This document shows positions 17,126-24,932 of a stretch of DNA of 64,000 bases, in pieces. The first letter of the stretch is position 1; the number at the start of each line of letters is the position of its first letter. The DNA lies in assembly GCA_029565415.1 (NCBI GenBank), contig JAKQOH010000032.1, positions 1-64,000 of the forward strand, written 5' to 3'. The notes under the pieces were generated by a model. It was not told the origin of the DNA. It searched no databases and saw only the letters and a list, made by a program, of their open reading frames with translations. The stretch is from Candidatus Rifleibacteriota bacterium. GTDB lineage: Bacteria; Riflebacteria; Ozemobacteria; Ozemobacterales; Ozemobacteraceae. A program made the position numbers and the translations under genes.

Positions 17126-19921
17126 TCAGATCACGGCTTCCCACCGGCAGGGAAGTCGGAGCGCGATGCCGCGTGGTCCGACCGGGCTCTCGGCGCGTTC
17201 GAGGCCTGCCCCCGGAAATACCGACCGCAGAAGGCCCGAGAGGCGTTGTACTGCGCTTTTGAGGGCGGCCGGATCGCATTCGGGATCGTAGGGCATTCCC
17301 CAGGCGGCGGCGTACAGGGCTTCGGGGTCGACGGGGTGCGGGTGGGCGAGGATGAGCTGTTCGAGCATCCGGAGAGGAATCGAGCCCGTCTTGAGCTGCG
17401 AGGCGTGGGTCTCGTATCGAATGATGCCGGCGGGCCCGTCGATGACGAGCGTCCCGGCCGGGCGTTCGTCGGTCCATGAAGTATATTGGCTGATATGCAG
17501 CGGAGTCGCCTCGCCCTCTCGGATCAGGGTGACGAACTCGGCCGCCCGGAGGTGAATTGTCTCGAACCGCTTCAGGAGAGCGGCAAGCCGGCGATCACGA
17601 TTCGTGTACCCCTCGAGCAGGTCGGGAGGTGTTTTCCGGATCAGGGCGGCGAGCATGCTGGTTGCTTCGGGGCTGCCGTCCTCTTCGAGTCGTGCGGCAT
17701 ACAGGAACCAGAAGGGATCAAAGCAACCGGTCGCGGGGTACCCCGCCATATCGTCGCGCCAGGCGAGGCCGGAGCATCGCGCGGGATCGAGAAGGCCGCA
17801 GAAGATGCGAAGCTGGACCGACTGGATGCGGCGCGGGGCACGGGCCGCCTCGGCGAGGGCGCGATCGAGATACGAGGCTGTTTCGGGGGAGCCCAGGATC
17901 GAAAGGCAGGAGCCGATCCCGTAGCAGATATCGCCGATCTCGGCGCTCGAGCTTTCGCGCCGGAGCAGCCAATCATATATCGATCTGTATACATCAAGGG
18001 CCTCGACGGTGCGACCGTGGAGGAGAAGGCGCATCGCCCGGAGGGTTTCGACGACGTATTGGATGCGCGTCTCGTCGCTGACCACGTCCGGAAGTCGGTC
18101 CCACCAGGAGTCGGCGGCCCCCGGCTTGCCGAGCAACTCGCAGGTCCATGCGATAAAGGCGGCGGCCTCGTGCATCCCGCCGGGGTGCCTGATGCGTTTC
18201 CGAAGGGCGTATACATCCCGGAAGAGACGAAGGGCTTTCGTCATCTGTCCCATCGCGAGATGCATCTTGCCGAGCGAAAGGGCCGCGACCGAGCCGTTCC
18301 AGTGGTTGCCGAGCATGGCGTGAAGCGAAACGGCACGCGTGAGGAACAGGGCGCCGCGTTTCGGGTTGCCGAGCTCATGCTCGACCAGACCGAGATTGCC
18401 CAGCACCGAGGCCTGGGAATCGCGCATGCCGGCCTCGCGGAACGCGGTCAGAGCCGAGAGATAATACCGGCGGGCAGCTTCGGGACGGCTTCGGATCATC
18501 ATCAGATTGCCGAGGGCGTTGTCCGTGGCTGCGACCCGCCGGGCGTCGCGGATGCTCAGGAAGCACTCGCGGGCCAGCTCGAGTTCGGGCATGGCTTCCA
18601 TCAGCCGGCCGCTGATACGAAGCAGGTTTCCCGTGGCCAGGGCGAGTTCGCCGAAATCCGCCTCGGCACCGTCGAGATCCTCGAACTGGGACTTTCCGCG
18701 GTCGAGGATCGCGATCGCCTCGTCGAACCGGTTCTCCCGGGCTTCGGCGCGGGCGGCCACGACGAAGACGTGGGAAGCAAGCCGGAACTCGGATTCGATG
18801 TACCGTCGGCAGATCATCCGGATCAGGTCGAACCGTGCGGCGCTGAATAGCCTGTAGCCATGCTTCGCGATTCCCTGAAGGACTTCATCGTGCATCCCGA
18901 GGGCGAAGGCGATACGCAAAGCCGGCTCGACGCGATCCGTGGCTGTGCCGCCTAATGCGCGCGTGATCCAGTCACGAACCTCGGGAAGGCGGTCGCCGAA
19001 TACGCCGGGCCGGTTCTCGATGTGGCGGGTCATCATGCGGGGCCAGTAGCGGCCGGCGGCGGGCGGCGTGTCCGTGAAGGAAGCGAGAAACTCCTCGAAC
19101 TCCCGATCACGCAGGCTGGCGACCGTGTTCCGGAACAGTTCGTCGAACCAGCCGGCTGCGCGCGGCGCAGGGTCGTCTCGCAGCGGCAGATACGGCGTCT
19201 GAGCCATCTTCCGGCGTACGGCAGGGTCGTTCCGCAGCGCCATCCAGTCGTTATGAGCGTCAGCCTGCTGGTCCCCGGTGGAAGGAAGAGGTTGTTCGAG
19301 CAGGGAAGCGGGATACCGCACGAAAAACCGTCCGTCCCAGTTCTGAGCGGCCTCGGCGCTGCGCGGGTCGAGGCGCACGGGAGTTCTGGTCAGATCGGCG
19401 GGAGGGAGCTCGGGATGACCGGCCTGACCGGACCAGGCAAGAAGGAAGGCGGAGCGCTTGTAGGCCGTGTCGGAAGTCTGCCGGGCGAGCCGGAGCAGCT
19501 CATCGGGACGGTACGGGGCTTCCGCGAACAGATTGGCGAGGTCGGGAAGGGATGGGGCGTGATCGATGTCGGTAACGAGGTCGACGAGGGTCTGCTCGAT
19601 GGTCGAGACACGTATGCTCTGGTCGCCGATGCTGATCGTCTGGCTCTCGCCCGGCCGGTCGGCTCCATGGGTGACGAAGGTCAGAGGATACCCCGCGAGA
19701 TCGCGGTTGCGTCGGCGTCGGCGGGTCACGACCGTGAACGGGGTCGCGGGGTGATTCCCGACGCCTAGCAGCCCGAGCGCCGTCAGATGCGACACATACT
19801 CGCCGTCGATCTCGATCACCGCCACGAGCTCCCGCAGCGTGTCGCCCGTGAACACGTCGTGCCCTGGGGCCGTCCGTCGGCCCCGGCCCCTCATCTCCGG
19901 CCCTCTCCGCTTCACGTTCAT
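17126..19921 (-). CDS. AbiEi-like domain + TPR + C-terminal winged-helix regulator
   Basis: 931 residues, cytoplasmic. The N-terminus (~20-150) resembles the AbiEi antitoxin/regulator family: EYVSHLTALGLLG, TVVTRRRRRNRDL, STIEQTLVDLVTD. The middle (~330-720) is a long TPR solenoid with many A-x-x-x-G-x-x-x-x-A repeats, as in MalT/SARP-type regulators. The end (~830-931) has the pattern of an OmpR-type winged helix (LRMLEQLILAHPHPV...LYAAAWG...LKSAVQRLSGLLR). No AbiEii toxin is adjacent. It is probably a large signal-integrating transcription factor. ATG 19921 fits the promoter at 19942-19969; ATG 19894 is possible, and starts upstream of the promoter are excluded. Confidence 0.75.
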   Translation of the reverse strand: MNVKRRGPEMRGRGRRTAPGHDVFTGDTLRELVAVIEIDGEYVSHLTALGLLGVGNHPATPFTVVTRRRRRNRDLAGYPLTFVTHGADRPGESQTISIGDQSIRVSTIEQTLVDLVTDIDHAPSLPDLANLFAEAPYRPDELLRLARQTSDTAYKRSAFLLAWSGQAGHPELPPADLTRTPVRLDPRSAEAAQNWDGRFFVRYPASLLEQPLPSTGDQQADAHNDWMALRNDPAVRRKMAQTPYLPLRDDPAPRAAGWFDELFRNTVASLRDREFEEFLASFTDTPPAAGRYWPRMMTRHIENRPGVFGDRLPEVRDWITRALGGTATDRVEPALRIAFALGMHDEVLQGIAKHGYRLFSAARFDLIRMICRRYIESEFRLASHVFVVAARAEARENRFDEAIAILDRGKSQFEDLDGAEADFGELALATGNLLRISGRLMEAMPELELARECFLSIRDARRVAATDNALGNLMMIRSRPEAARRYYLSALTAFREAGMRDSQASVLGNLGLVEHELGNPKRGALFLTRAVSLHAMLGNHWNGSVAALSLGKMHLAMGQMTKALRLFRDVYALRKRIRHPGGMHEAAAFIAWTCELLGKPGAADSWWDRLPDVVSDETRIQYVVETLRAMRLLLHGRTVEALDVYRSIYDWLLRRESSSAEIGDICYGIGSCLSILGSPETASYLDRALAEAARAPRRIQSVQLRIFCGLLDPARCSGLAWRDDMAGYPATGCFDPFWFLYAARLEEDGSPEATSMLAALIRKTPPDLLEGYTNRDRRLAALLKRFETIHLRAAEFVTLIREGEATPLHISQYTSWTDERPAGTLVIDGPAGIIRYETHASQLKTGSIPLRMLEQLILAHPHPVDPEALYAAAWGMPYDPECDPAALKSAVQRLSGLLRSVFPGAGLERAESPVGPRGIALRLPCRWEAVI

Positions 19922-19941
19922 CCTCTCTATTCCTCGTCTCC

Positions 19942-19969
19942 AGTATACCCCACCCGCCAGCCCCTTCAA
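19942..19969 (-). promoter_or_regulatory. Predicted promoter of the AbiEi-TPR-winged-helix gene
   Basis: Minus strand: TTGAAG (19969-19964), a 16-base spacer and TATACT (19947-19942). Transcription would begin near 19935, leaving a leader of about 14 bases before ATG 19921. Confidence 0.6.
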
Positions 19970-20053
19970 AGCGCTCTTCAAACCCATGGCTGCGACGAAT
20001 CGTCGCATCGCCCCACATCGATTATTGGTAATAATACATCGTCCAATATTATG

Positions 20054-20079
20054 TAGGGGCGGGTTTCAAACCCGCCCAG
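20054..20079. repeat. Short palindromic repeat, copy A
   Basis: GTAG followed by a perfect 10-bp stem (20058-20067 with 20069-20078) around one base. It belongs to the same GTAGGGGCGG-type family as the copies at 22385, 37216 and 37322. It lies in the gap between two divergent genes. Confidence 0.7.
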
Positions 20080-20104
20080 GTTGGCACCCATTCCTTTGTG
20101 TTTG

Positions 20105-20113
20105 TGGTAACTT
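20105..20113 (+). promoter_or_regulatory. Extended -10 immediately upstream of a start codon
   Basis: TGG-TAACTT ends at 20113, six bases before ATG 20120. If used, transcription would start at or next to the A of the start codon, giving a leaderless mRNA. A TTGGCA lies 20 bases upstream. Confidence 0.45.
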
Positions 20114-20119
20114 GGAGAC

Positions 20120-21316
20120 ATGCAGAAAACGAGACACGGATTTCAGGCGTTCTTTTTTCTTGCGGCGGCCGTGATCACGGTTCGGAGCCTGGCCGGCTTC
20201 AGCAAAGCGACGATCGAGTCGTGGTGTCCGGGCGGCGGCATCGAGAGTCTTGCGTTCTACCTGAAGAACCAGGCGTTTCTCTGCGCGACATCGGGAATCA
20301 ATCTTCTGCTGTTCCTCGCCCTCGTGGTGGGAACCCTCGTCGCGGGCCGCGCGTTCTGTTCGTGGGTCTGTCCGATCGGCACGATCCATGAGGTTCTCGC
20401 CTGGGCCGGCGGCACCGCCGGCATCCGGAGCGAAACGGTCTGGCGGGGCGGCTGGAAGCACCTGGGGCTGATCCGGTATCCGGTGCTCGTTCTGATTCTC
20501 TGGGCCACGATGACCAACGCGGATCTCATTCTGAGGCCGTTTTGCCCGTATTACGTCGGGCTTGCGGGGCAGGAGCACGAGGTCGCGTGGTGGTCGAAAT
20601 GGCTGATGCTCGGCCTCGCGTTCGGAGCCCTCGCTCTGCCGTTCCTCTGGTGCCGGCTGTTCTGCCCGCTCGGAGCGACGCTGGGCATCCTCCGGAAGGC
20701 ATCACCCGTCGCTCCGACGATCAATCCCGATCGTTGTACAAGCTGCGGATCTTGCAGCGAACAATGTCCGCAGCAGATTCAGGTGCATGAGGTACGTCGC
20801 GTCTGGTCTTCCGACTGCACGTCCTGCCAGGTGTGCACGGATGTCTGCCCGCACCGGGCGATCGCGATGAAGGCCGGATATCGCATTCCCGCGCCGGGAG
20901 CCGTTTCCGACCGGCACAAGAGGTTCGGACTGTCGAAGCGGTTCATTTCCTGGAGTGTCGCGGCGATGATGCTTGCGGGCGTCGTTGCGGCCTGGAATAT
21001 TCCGATGCCGACCTTCTCGAAGAGCTTCGCGCTGTTTGGAAAGACCCCCGCCACGGCCACGGTCGAGATGATCGTCAACGGCCTGCGATGCCGGGGCACG
21101 GCTCTCACGTTCGCCTGGATCCTCGAGCAGGAAGAGGGTGTCCTGTCGGTCGATGCGTTTGTGGCCGAGCATCGTGCCCGGATCGTGTATGACCCGGCAC
21201 GCACCCGCCCTGAAGCGATCAAGGCTCTCATTCAGGATGGTCGCCAGAGCACGGATCGCCGGACGGGCGTGAAAAAGCTCGTGCGGCCGTTCACCGTCGA
21301 GGAGATTCTTCCCTGA
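20120..21316 (+). CDS. NapH/MauN-like membrane ferredoxin with a C-terminal HMA-like domain
   Basis: 398 residues. Membrane helices near ~12-30, 55-80, 115-135, 160-185 and 275-293. Two CxxxCP motifs (CSWVCPIG, CRLFCPLG) typify the NapH/CcoG/RnfC-like polyferredoxin family. Two [4Fe-4S] clusters are predicted from CTSCGSCSEQCP and CTSCQVCTDVCP (~210-255). The last ~90 residues resemble a heavy-metal-associated domain, with NGLRCRGTA where metal-binding HMA domains have CxxC; only one Cys is left. It probably moves electrons across the membrane to an unknown partner. It is flanked by a palindrome and a terminator, so it is monocistronic. Confidence 0.8.
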   Translation: MQKTRHGFQAFFFLAAAVITVRSLAGFSKATIESWCPGGGIESLAFYLKNQAFLCATSGINLLLFLALVVGTLVAGRAFCSWVCPIGTIHEVLAWAGGTAGIRSETVWRGGWKHLGLIRYPVLVLILWATMTNADLILRPFCPYYVGLAGQEHEVAWWSKWLMLGLAFGALALPFLWCRLFCPLGATLGILRKASPVAPTINPDRCTSCGSCSEQCPQQIQVHEVRRVWSSDCTSCQVCTDVCPHRAIAMKAGYRIPAPGAVSDRHKRFGLSKRFISWSVAAMMLAGVVAAWNIPMPTFSKSFALFGKTPATATVEMIVNGLRCRGTALTFAWILEQEEGVLSVDAFVAEHRARIVYDPARTRPEAIKALIQDGRQSTDRRTGVKKLVRPFTVEEILP

Positions 21317-21339
21317 TCTGAAGCCTGCATATTTCATGT

Positions 21340-21373
21340 AACGGCCGGGGTGGGATGCCCCGGTCGTTTTGTT
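21340..21373 (+). terminator. Terminator after the polyferredoxin gene
   Basis: A 10-bp stem (21340-21349 with 21357-21366, one G-T pair) and 7-base loop, then TTTTGTTT. Confidence 0.8.
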
Positions 21374-21466
21374 TCAGAGCAGCCTGTGATCGAATTCGGG
21401 ATGGGGAAGGGGAGAATGGAGCCGTTGCTCCTTGTGGAGAAGGGAGTATTGGAGCATATTCAATGC

Positions 21467-22282
21467 ATGATGCGCATTCGGACCCTCATGTTGCTGCTTG
21501 TTGCGCTGATCGTGCTGCCTGGGCCGGCCGTTCCGGTTCTGGCAGTTCCGTATCAGGCCGGTCCGCATGTGCTCGACCTGGATATCCGGAATGCGACGAT
21601 GCAGTTGATTCCGCATGGAAAGGCGCGCGTCTCGTATGCGAACGGGAAGATCAAGGTGTATGCCTATGCGCGCGGATACCGGTCGGTCAAGGAGACGTTC
21701 GAGGTTGGCAACGTCCAGCCCGGCCTGTTCAAGCGGGATGTGATGCTGCCCGACCCGGTGGTTCAGGTTCTGACGACGGATCTGCAGGACGAGCCGATTT
21801 CCTCTGCCTACATCCAGACGGACCAGTGGGGCGTTGCGGCCGACAAGTTCCGTGTCACGGCGTTCATTCCGCGTCTCGAATGGCCCCTTCCGACGACCGA
21901 GCGCGTTCAGCTCCTGGGCTCATACCTGGGACTTCCCGTGAAATACACCTGTGAGATCGAGCCGGTCGAGGAGTTCTACCGGGTGCGGTTTCTGATCACC
22001 CGCGGCCTTTTGAAGGATTGCGAGTATCAACTCAGCGTCCTGTTCAACACCGAGAAGCCTGCCTCCCCGGCGGTTCGCGCCCGCCTCTGCCGCCTTCTGG
22101 ACCGCCCGAATATCGCCGTCCAGCCGGATCCCGAAACGGAAGAGGCAGCCGAAGCCCTCTGCCATTTCGTTGCTGCCGCCGACGAGCTGACCCCGGCCCT
22201 GGGCGATGCAAACGACCCCGCCCCCCTGGCCAGCCTCACCGCCGCCCGGCGCCGCTTCGACGCCCTCCACGCCCATCCCTGA
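21467..22282 (+). CDS. Secreted protein of unknown function
   Basis: 271 residues with a strong signal peptide (RIRTLMLLLVALIVLPG). The mature part is beta-rich; the first segment (LDLDIRNATMQLIPHGKARV...KVYAYARGYRS) resembles a carboxypeptidase-regulatory/PEGA-like module. Two Cys occur in the middle of the mature domain and one or two in the C-terminal helical part. The open frame extends 39 codons upstream, but the signal peptide and a GGAG about 12 bases before ATG 21467 fix the start here or at 21470. No enzymatic motif. Confidence 0.75.
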   Translation: MMRIRTLMLLLVALIVLPGPAVPVLAVPYQAGPHVLDLDIRNATMQLIPHGKARVSYANGKIKVYAYARGYRSVKETFEVGNVQPGLFKRDVMLPDPVVQVLTTDLQDEPISSAYIQTDQWGVAADKFRVTAFIPRLEWPLPTTERVQLLGSYLGLPVKYTCEIEPVEEFYRVRFLITRGLLKDCEYQLSVLFNTEKPASPAVRARLCRLLDRPNIAVQPDPETEEAAEALCHFVAAADELTPALGDANDPAPLASLTAARRRFDALHAHP

Positions 22283-22384
22283 TCTCGGCCGTCTTCCGTA
22301 TCTGCGTCACCACCACGGCCAAGGTTCAGGACGGTTCGAGACGCATCAGTCTGCGCGAGGTGGGGAATAATCCCGTCATTTCCC

Positions 22385-22412
22385 GTAGGGGCGGTTCGCG
22401 AACCGCCCCTAC
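22385..22412. repeat. Short palindromic repeat, copy B (perfect 28-base palindrome)
   Basis: Two 14-base arms, GTAGGGGCGGTTCG and its exact complement, with no loop. It lies about 100 bases after the stop of the secreted protein gene and upstream of the tRNA promoter. It is the clearest member of the family. Confidence 0.85.
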
Positions 22413-22511
22413 AGCGTCCCGATCATCCCTTTGCCCCGTCGTCTGCGATTCAAAGCCGCCCTTTCGCAAATCTGTTGTAGCGTGCCCTCCATATTTTTTT
22501 CCTTCACCCTC

Positions 22512-22540
22512 TTGCAACCCGAAATAAAGTATGGTAATCT
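22512..22540 (+). promoter_or_regulatory. Promoter of tRNA-Asn
   Basis: TTGCAA (22512-22517), a 17-base spacer and TAATCT (22535-22540), with TGG before the -10. It ends 10 bases before the tRNA, so transcription starts close to the mature 5' end. Confidence 0.75.
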
Positions 22541-22550
22541 AGCGTCACAT

Positions 22551-22623
22551 TCCCAGATAGCTCAGCCGGTAGAGCAGCTGGCTGTTAACCAGCGGGCCGG
22601 GGGTTCGAGTCCCTCTCTGGGAG
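22551..22623 (+). tRNA. tRNA-Asn (anticodon GTT)
   Basis: 73 bases folding as a standard cloverleaf. Acceptor TCCCAGA pairs with TCTGGGA and is followed by discriminator G. The D arm is GCTC...GAGC and the anticodon stem GCTGG/CCAGC encloses CTGTTAA, giving anticodon GTT. The T arm contains TTCGAGT. CCA is not encoded. It has its own promoter and terminator. Confidence 0.97.
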
Positions 22624-22630
22624 CTTGCTG

Positions 22631-22665
22631 AAAGACCCGTCTAATACGCGGGTCTTTCGTTTTTT
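22631..22665 (+). terminator. Terminator of the tRNA transcript
   Basis: A 9-bp stem (22631-22639 with 22649-22657) is followed by a run of six T after CG. Confidence 0.85.
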
Positions 22666-22697
22666 AGCGCCCTTGGATGTTATGAGGCCCTAAGCAG

Positions 22698-22746
22698 AAA
22701 CCCGGGACACCCACACCGAAAATCATGGTGCGTGCCCCGGGTTTTT
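22698..22746. terminator. Second hairpin with T-run
   Basis: AACCCGGG at the left end pairs with CCCGGGTT at the right, with additional CAC/GTG pairing inside and five T after it. It may be a backup terminator. The 363 bases between the tRNA and the next gene (22624-22986) hold only the two hairpins and a small open frame without a ribosome site or protein-like composition. Confidence 0.6.
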
Positions 22747-22986
22747 ATTGAAGGTTCACTTGTCCGGGAGAAGGGCGTGGATCGAGCATGCTTGGCATGC
22801 ATTCCGAAAACGGCGATATCGCGTACGCGTATCCTTTGCGAATGCTCGGAAACTGAACTGCGCCACCTCTTCCGTCAGAATTTCATCTGAAAAGGGGGTG
22901 GATATTATCCCCGTATTTATCTACAGCCAGGATCGACAGCATCATGGCGCTCGATCCAAACACGATGGGCAGGGCCGTACCCCGAA

Positions 22987-23697
22987 TCAGGGGACCGTCG
23001 TCCCGGGGATGCCGGACTCGCTGGGCGTCAGGAACTGCTTCCCGGTTTCCGCGGGGGCATTCGGGGTGCTGGGTTCGGCAGCGGGTTTCGTCGTGTTTCT
23101 GAATTCCTGATTTTCCTGCTTCTGCTGCTGGAAGAACGCCTGGCGTTCGTTCTTGATGCCCGAGAAAAAGTCCTGGATGGCCGTTTTGCGCTGTTCGGGC
23201 GTCATGGACTGGTCAGCGCCGATGCTGCCCATGAACTCGGTGATCTTCTGCTGGCTCTGCTCGTTGAAGGCGACGGTCTCGTCCTGCTGGGCTTCGAAAT
23301 GCGTCGCAATCTCGGACCGCTGCTCGTCGGTCAGCTTGGGGTTGTTGGCCAGGCGCTCTTTCAGCATGGTCATGTTCTCGGCCCGGCGCTCGGTATAGAA
23401 CGCCTTCTTTTCGGCCTGCTGCTGCTGATTGAACTCGTGCATCGCCTGCTTACGCTCTTCAGGGTTCTTGCCCTTCAGCGACTTCTTGTATTCCTTCCGC
23501 TCCGTCTTCTGCTGTTCCTTGAACGCTTTCTTCTCTTCCTTGCGCTCTTTGCGGAACTCGGAACCCTTCGCGCTTTTCCCGGATTTCATGGTCGTGCCGG
23601 ATTTTGATCCGCCGGGGCCTTTTCCGACTTTCGCGAAAAGGGCCGGGCCATTCAGAAGAAGACCTCCCGCCAACACAACGGCCAGAATCGTTCTCAT
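22987..23697 (-). CDS. Secreted, highly charged coiled-coil protein
   Basis: 236 residues. Signal peptide (RTILAVVLAGGLLLNG) followed by a Lys/Glu/Gln-rich region that should form long helices (KKAFKEQQKTERKEYKK, AEKKAFYTERRAENM) and a Pro/Thr-rich tail. Segments such as LTDEQRSEIATHFEAQ and MTPEQRKTAIQDFF look like the LTxxQ motifs of Spy/CpxP-type periplasmic chaperones, so a chaperone-like role is possible; this is a weak inference. GGAGG is five bases before ATG 23697. Promoter at 23745-23774. Confidence 0.75.
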   Translation of the reverse strand: MRTILAVVLAGGLLLNGPALFAKVGKGPGGSKSGTTMKSGKSAKGSEFRKERKEEKKAFKEQQKTERKEYKKSLKGKNPEERKQAMHEFNQQQQAEKKAFYTERRAENMTMLKERLANNPKLTDEQRSEIATHFEAQQDETVAFNEQSQQKITEFMGSIGADQSMTPEQRKTAIQDFFSGIKNERQAFFQQQKQENQEFRNTTKPAAEPSTPNAPAETGKQFLTPSESGIPGTTVP

Positions 23698-23744
23698 CAT
23701 TTCCTCCATCTCTCATAAAAACTCGGGATAATCGACCGCCTTCG

Positions 23745-23774
23745 ATGATACTCCCAAAAATCACGGACTGTAAA
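23745..23774 (-). promoter_or_regulatory. Predicted promoter of the secreted coiled-coil gene
   Basis: Minus strand: TTTACA (23774-23769), an 18-base spacer and TATCAT (23750-23745). The region further upstream (23780-23840) is unusually AT-rich, with TATATATATAG, and could act as an UP-like element. Confidence 0.55.
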
Positions 23775-23882
23775 TTCCCGTATATCGTTTCTACGACCCA
23801 TATTACTATATCTATATATATAGTTAATTACAAAGCCGGATTTTTCATTTGAAGTTCAAGGACTCGAAGGTTCATTGGGGCG

Positions 23883-24932
23883 TCAAACTTGCAGGAGCAG
23901 GGGGTCGGGGGCATCGAGGGAACCGGAAGCGATGTGAGCGGCTTCGCGGCAGCCGGCGTCGCAGGTGAGGGTGTGGCCGCAGCCTCGGCAGGATGAGGGA
24001 AGGAAATTCTTCGTCTGAAATCTCTGCCAGTAGGGGGTCGAGATGGCGGCTGGCAGGTCGTGCCAAACGCCGAGATGAACGGGGGAGTGGTTGCAGGGGC
24101 GCACACGGCCGGCTGGATCAATGGCGAAGAAGTCGACACCGCCGGCGCATCTGGTGCCTACCGTGAGCCGGTCGTACCGCTCCTCTACGAGACACCTGGG
24201 CAGCTCGGTGCCGATCGAGCCGTAGCGGCCGGCTTCAAGGCAGACGGTTTCGGCCGTGCGGAGCATCTGCGAGAGCTGGGAACGGTCGAGGCAGAGGTCC
24301 TGCCTGCCGGTGCCCCGTCCGCCCGGGAGAAAGCGGTTGAGCAGCAACTGCCGGCCGCCGTTCAGGAAGCCCGTCGCGATCGTCTCGAACAGCTCGGGGA
24401 GATTCCGCTGCGTGACGCAGATTCCGACGACGGTGGGAACACCGGCGACATCGAAGGCTCGGAGAGCGGCGAGGGCCTTTTCCCGATCGCCTCCGCCGGT
24501 GTGCTCAGCGTAGGTGTCCAGCCCCGGAAGGCTCACGACGACGGCTCCGAGAAGCTCCCGGACGGATTCGACACGTTCGGGTGTCACCAGGCCGCCGTTG
24601 GTGATTAGCGTCACATAGGGCGGAGCCTCCTCCTGGCCGAGCAGCGTGCCGGAGGGACCGAAGACGGGCTTTCGGACGCGGACACGGCGGAGATGCCGGA
24701 CGATATCGTCGAATCCCTCTTTCAGGAACGGCTCGCCCCCTGACAGGGCAAATCCCGTCACCCCGTGTCCGACGAGGGTGTCGATGCAGGTGATCCAGTC
24801 GCTGGCCGAGAGTTCCGGCTGCCGCTCATATCGTCCGTCGGGGTTGTCCCAGGGGACGGAGCAGAAAACGCACCGGTGATTGCACCGGAACGTCAGCTCC
24901 AGCACGGCGGTACGCGGAACGGACGGGATCAC
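23883..24932 (-). CDS. Radical SAM protein with SPASM-like C-terminus
   Basis: 349 residues. CNHRCVFC (~17-24) is the CxxxCxxC site for the SAM-binding [4Fe-4S] cluster, and FALSGGEPFL is the GGE motif. The C-terminal third has a Cys-rich tail (GTRCAGGVDFFAIDPAGRVRPCNHSP, then CRGCGHTLTCDAGC) as in SPASM domains that bind auxiliary clusters. Relatives modify peptides or proteins, or mature enzymes such as sulfatases. The start is GTG 24932, overlapping the stop of the upstream gene by 4 bases, so it is coupled to the secreted zinc-ribbon protein. The substrate is unknown. Confidence 0.88.
   Translation of the reverse strand: MIPSVPRTAVLELTFRCNHRCVFCSVPWDNPDGRYERQPELSASDWITCIDTLVGHGVTGFALSGGEPFLKEGFDDIVRHLRRVRVRKPVFGPSGTLLGQEEAPPYVTLITNGGLVTPERVESVRELLGAVVVSLPGLDTYAEHTGGGDREKALAALRAFDVAGVPTVVGICVTQRNLPELFETIATGFLNGGRQLLLNRFLPGGRGTGRQDLCLDRSQLSQMLRTAETVCLEAGRYGSIGTELPRCLVEERYDRLTVGTRCAGGVDFFAIDPAGRVRPCNHSPVHLGVWHDLPAAISTPYWQRFQTKNFLPSSCRGCGHTLTCDAGCREAAHIASGSLDAPDPLLLQV

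Noticed and set aside
17126..19921. A classical AbiE toxin-antitoxin pair
   Set aside because: Only the AbiEi-like domain is present; no AbiEii nucleotidyltransferase gene lies next to it.
22387..22412. Insertion sequence end or attachment site next to tRNA-Asn
   Set aside because: No integrase or transposase gene is nearby and no repeat of the tRNA 3' end was found; the palindrome belongs to the short dispersed family.
22748..23110. Open frame of 120 codons between the tRNA and the secreted coiled-coil gene
   Set aside because: Unusual composition with many Arg, His and Trp, no ribosome site, and it overlaps the end of the minus-strand gene that has a signal peptide and promoter.
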